From NCBI GenBank assembly GCA_001778785.1, contig MFIE01000007.1:1-13996 (forward strand): a DNA stretch of 13,996 bases, written 5' to 3'. The notes under the pieces are model-generated. The model had not been told where the DNA came from. It did not search any database and saw only the letters and a list, made by a program, of their open reading frames with translations. This DNA is from Candidatus Giovannonibacteria bacterium RIFCSPLOWO2_01_FULL_46_13. Its GTDB lineage: Bacteria; Patescibacteriota; Minisyncoccia; JACPKW01; UBA11713. Shown in pieces: positions 11,814 through 13,996 of this stretch. Made by a program: the position numbers and the translations under genes. Numbering within the stretch: the stretch's first letter is position 1; each line of letters starts with the position of its first letter.

Positions 11814-11981
11814 ATGAAACCATTTTTAATAATTTTGGGGTTGGGCGCGATGATCATTTACTCGGTTCTATCCGAAAATGATCCCAACGAGAAGAAGATC
11901 ATTATAAGGAAAAAACATCGGAGGGGAATATTCCCAGTGGGGAACGTTCCCGAGTATTACAGATCTCATCTGTGCCATTAA
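11814..11981 (+). CDS. Small single-helix membrane protein (55 aa)
   Basis: The sequence has one N-terminal membrane helix (MKPFLIILGLGAMIIYSVL), then an acidic turn (SENDPNEKK), a strongly basic stretch (IIIRKKHRRG) and a polar end with one Cys (RSHLCH). It is likely inserted with the basic part inside. I do not recognise a family. A coding role is supported by a clean transcription unit: perfect TATAAT, AAAGGAG at ideal spacing before the ATG, and a near-ideal terminator 16 nt after the stop. This suggests strong independent expression of a short peptide. It could be a toxin-like or stress-related membrane peptide, but nothing directly shows that. Confidence 0.65.
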   Translation: MKPFLIILGLGAMIIYSVLSENDPNEKKIIIRKKHRRGIFPVGNVPEYYRSHLCH

Positions 11982-11997
11982 TTCTCTCGTGCTCCTC

Positions 11998-12027
11998 GGG
12001 GACGCTTGCAAAAGCGTCCCCTTTTTT
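11998..12027 (+). terminator. Near-ideal intrinsic terminator
   Basis: GGGGACGCTT (11998-12007), loop GCAA (a GNRA tetraloop), AAGCGTCCCC (12012-12021), then six T's. It ends the 55-aa peptide transcript. Confidence 0.95.
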
Positions 12028-12073
12028 CTTTGGGGGAGGGCTTTTAAAAAAGCTTTCTGCGTGTTAGAGTAAA

Positions 12074-12079
12074 TATACT
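12074..12079 (+). promoter_or_regulatory. -10 box of tRNA-Ser
   Basis: TATACT ends 12 nt before the tRNA, so transcription should start about 5 nt upstream of G1. The downstream DUF4446 and infB genes probably share this promoter, as no other is evident. Confidence 0.6.
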
Positions 12080-12091
12080 TTTTATTTGCCA

Positions 12092-12181
12092 GGAGGGGTG
12101 CCAGAGCGGTTGAATGGGCCGGTCTCGAAAACCGGTATGTCCGAAAGGGCATCGCGAGTTCGAATCTCGCCCCCTCCGCCA
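12092..12181 (+). tRNA. tRNA-Ser (anticodon CGA), CCA encoded
   Basis: The acceptor is GGAGGGG/CCCCTCC, the short D stem CCA/TGG, and the anticodon stem CCGGT/ACCGG with loop CTCGAAA (anticodon CGA). A class-II long variable arm is present (TGTCC-GAAA-GGGCA), and the T arm is GCGAG-TTCGAAT-CTCGC, with discriminator G. CCA at 12179-12181 is genomically encoded, unlike in the Arg and Ala tRNAs here. It reads UCG. The DUF4446 gene starts 7 nt later. Confidence 0.95.
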
Positions 12182-12188
12182 GAATATT

Positions 12189-12641
12189 ATGACCCAAGAA
12201 ATTTTAATTTACATAATTGGCGCCCTAGCTTTGGCCGCCATCGTCTGGATAATTCTTTTGGAGATGCGTCTCAAGAAATTTTTTGGCGGGAAAAAAGCCG
12301 GTGACTTAGAAGATGTCATGAAGGGGATTATAAAAGAGCTCGAGGCAGTGGACGGTTTTCGCGGGGAGATGGAAAAATATTTGGAAGGAGTTGAAAAAAG
12401 ATTGCGAAGGAGCGCCCAGCACGTCGGGGTCGTGCGTTTCAACCCATTCCACGACGCGGGCGGGGACCAGAGTTTTTCCATGGCCATAATGGACGAAAAG
12501 AAAAACGGAGTGATTTTATCTTCGCTTTATGGGCGGGAGACTTCCCGGATTTACGCCAAGCCGATCGAAAACGCCTCGTCAAAATATCAGCTTTCAAAGG
12601 AAGAAGTCGAAGCGATAGAGGAAGCCTTAAAGAAAAATTAA
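12189..12641 (+). CDS. DUF4446-family membrane-anchored protein
   Basis: The 150-residue protein has an N-terminal membrane helix (about 5-24), a basic and coiled-coil-prone linker (25-75), and a conserved C-terminal domain. That domain carries the DUF4446 core: HVGVVRFNPFHDAGGDQSFS (78-97), MDEKKNGVILSSLYGRE (101-117) and RIYAKPI (120-126). The function of the family is unknown; members face the cytoplasm. The start ATG 12189 lies 7 nt after the tRNA-Ser CCA; a longer in-frame reading would run back through the tRNA. There is no ribosome site. infB begins 3 nt after its stop, so the two are co-transcribed and possibly coupled. Confidence 0.85.
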   Translation: MTQEILIYIIGALALAAIVWIILLEMRLKKFFGGKKAGDLEDVMKGIIKELEAVDGFRGEMEKYLEGVEKRLRRSAQHVGVVRFNPFHDAGGDQSFSMAIMDEKKNGVILSSLYGRETSRIYAKPIENASSKYQLSKEEVEAIEEALKKN

Positions 12642-12644
12642 TTT

Positions 12645-13996
12645 ATGAAAAGACCGCCAATCGTAGTCGTAATGGGACATATTGACCATGGGAAAACAAC
12701 GCTCCTGGACAGGATACGGCAATCCAACGTGGCCGAAAAAGAATCGGGCGGAATAACCCAGCATATCGGGGCGTATGAGATAGAAGTTAATTCAAAAAAA
12801 GTCACGTTCATCGATACCCCTGGGCATGAAGCTTTTTCCAAGATGCGCTCGCGCGGAGCCAAGATCGCGGACATTGCGCTTTTGGTGGTCGCGGCGGACG
12901 ACGGGGTCAAGCCGCAGACGGAGGAAGCCTTGAAGGCGATCCAGGAAGCGGGACTTTCTTTTATAGTTGTTCTAAATAAAATAGATAAAAACACGGCCGA
13001 CCCGGAAAAAGCCAAAAAGGAGTTAGGCGACCGTGGGGTTATTTTTGAAGAATGGGGCGGGAAAGTTCCGGTGGCGAAAGTTTCGGCTAAGAGCGGGGAG
13101 GGCGTTCCGGAGCTTTTGGAATTAATTTTGCTTCTCTCGGAGGTGGACGATTTGTCCGCGGACCTTTCTAAAAAAGCTACCGGGGTTGTGATTGAATCCC
13201 ATCTTGACCCCCAGCGCGGGCAGGAAGCGACTCTTTTATTGCGCGATGGCACTCTCAAAAGAGGCGATTGGATTTTGGCGGGAGGGGCCAAGGTCAAGAC
13301 GAGGATTTTAGAAAACGACACAGGGGGCGCGGTGGATGAGGTTTTGGCTTCGAGCCCCGTCCGGATTGTCGGCTTCGATGAGCCGGTTAAAGTCGGATCT
13401 ATTTTCCAGGCTTTTAACTCTCGCGAGGAGATGGACGAAGCGTTTGAAAATTCAGATAACCAAAAGCCTTCGGGGAGGCAGGCTATAGCTGATGGAGAAA
13501 AAAACATCCCGCTTGTCATAAAGGCGGACGTTGCCGGTTCGCTCGAAGCGCTCGAAAGCCAGATCTCTAAAATAGAACTTCCAGATTCCTCGCTCATTAT
13601 TTTGCGTTCTGGCGCTGGGAACATAACCGAGGACGACATCAAAGTCGCTTCCGCGAGCAAAAATTCAGTTGTCCTGGGGTTCAGGGTAAAAATAGATAAG
13701 CACGCCCAAGCTTTGGCGGATCGCCTCGGGGTACGCGCAAAATGTTTCGATATAATTTACGAACTCGAAGACTGGCTTAGGAGCGAGCTCGAAAATATAA
13801 TCGGCGAAGAGATCGTGAAGAAAGTTCTTGGCGTCGTGAAAATTCTGAAAATCTTCAAGGACGAAGGAAGTAAAAAAATCGTTGGGGGAGCCGTAGAGTC
13901 GGGAGGAATATATGTATCCAAGCGATTCACACTTTTACGGAGAAATTTCCCATTGGGGGAAGGAAAAGTTTCGGAATTGCAGACTGGCAAAATGAA
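12645..13996 (+). CDS. infB: Translation initiation factor IF-2 (partial, truncated at window edge)
   Basis: 450 codons are visible and the frame is still open at the edge. The protein starts MKRPPIVVVMGHIDHGKT, so the GTPase domain begins at residue 5 and the long N-terminal domain of most IF-2 proteins is missing. G1 is GHIDHGKT (11-18), G2 Thr38 in SGGIT, G3 DTPGH (57-61), G4 NKID (111-114) and G5 SAKSG (147-151). Domain II runs from about 177 to 260, and domain III starts near IPLVIKADVAGSLEAL (about 286). The start of the C-terminal domain, which holds fMet-tRNA, follows. IF-2 delivers initiator tRNA to the ribosome using GTP. It is the second gene of a DUF4446-infB operon behind tRNA-Ser. 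Confidence 0.95.
   Translation, partial: MKRPPIVVVMGHIDHGKTTLLDRIRQSNVAEKESGGITQHIGAYEIEVNSKKVTFIDTPGHEAFSKMRSRGAKIADIALLVVAADDGVKPQTEEALKAIQEAGLSFIVVLNKIDKNTADPEKAKKELGDRGVIFEEWGGKVPVAKVSAKSGEGVPELLELILLLSEVDDLSADLSKKATGVVIESHLDPQRGQEATLLLRDGTLKRGDWILAGGAKVKTRILENDTGGAVDEVLASSPVRIVGFDEPVKVGSIFQAFNSREEMDEAFENSDNQKPSGRQAIADGEKNIPLVIKADVAGSLEALESQISKIELPDSSLIILRSGAGNITEDDIKVASASKNSVVLGFRVKIDKHAQALADRLGVRAKCFDIIYELEDWLRSELENIIGEEIVKKVLGVVKILKIFKDEGSKKIVGGAVESGGIYVSKRFTLLRRNFPLGEGKVSELQTGKM

Noticed and set aside
12114..12188. Upstream start of the DUF4446 gene
   Set aside because: The extra residues are a translation of tRNA-Ser; ATG 12189 gives a normal N-terminal membrane helix.
12638..13660. 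Long minus-strand open frame (340 codons) opposite infB
   Set aside because: It lies entirely antisense to a well-conserved IF-2 GTPase, has Ser/Pro-rich low-complexity translation and no start signals; it is a by-product of infB codon usage.

Overview
The window looks like part of a Patescibacteria/CPR genome, most likely Parcubacteria-type. This is inference from gene style: compact and mostly single-gene transcription units, small predicted proteins, many uncharacterised short genes, an initiation factor IF-2 that begins directly at its G domain, a soluble PAS histidine kinase, and very short intergenic spacers. TGA is used as a stop (dUTPase, the 11024 gene), which argues against the SR1/Gracilibacteria code. 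There are no insertion sequences, integrases, CRISPR arrays or rRNA genes.

Left part (1-5600): envelope and signalling. The window opens in the last 26 codons of a secreted protein whose C-terminus closely resembles that of a complete gene at 4683-5531, so the two are paralogues. Between them lie a convergent exported NodB polysaccharide deacetylase, a YvlD/phage-holin-4-type membrane protein, a small acidic unknown, a cytoplasmic double-PAS histidine kinase and an ECF-type sigma factor. A stand-alone receiver protein follows at 5618.

Middle (5600-9200): a membrane-anchored Kre9/KNH-like surface protein, then a 60-bp near-perfect direct repeat flanking a 930-bp segment that holds a HAD phosphatase and an 86-residue unknown. 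The left repeat copy is a truncated start of the FAD/NAD(P) reductase gene, and the right copy is the real start. The reductase is followed by a CxxC glutaredoxin, probably its functional partner, and an unknown 169-residue protein.

Right part (9190-13996): an HtrA-like serine protease on the minus strand, then three tRNA genes (Arg-CCU, Ala-GGC, Ser-CGA). Each tRNA is followed within 7-12 nt by a protein gene: dUTPase, a 101-residue unknown, and a DUF4446 protein. YggT and a 55-residue membrane peptide lie between the second and third tRNAs. infB runs off the right edge.

Expression signals are unusually legible. Most genes have a TATAAT-like -10 box, often with an extended TGn, only 6-7 nt before the ATG and no Shine-Dalgarno, which implies leaderless mRNAs. 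Only four genes carry strong Shine-Dalgarno sequences, and each of them ends at a strong intrinsic terminator. The most interesting observations are the repeat-flanked segment, the leaderless architecture including tRNA-mRNA tandems, and a 14-bp perfect dyad that runs into the 5' end of tRNA-Arg.
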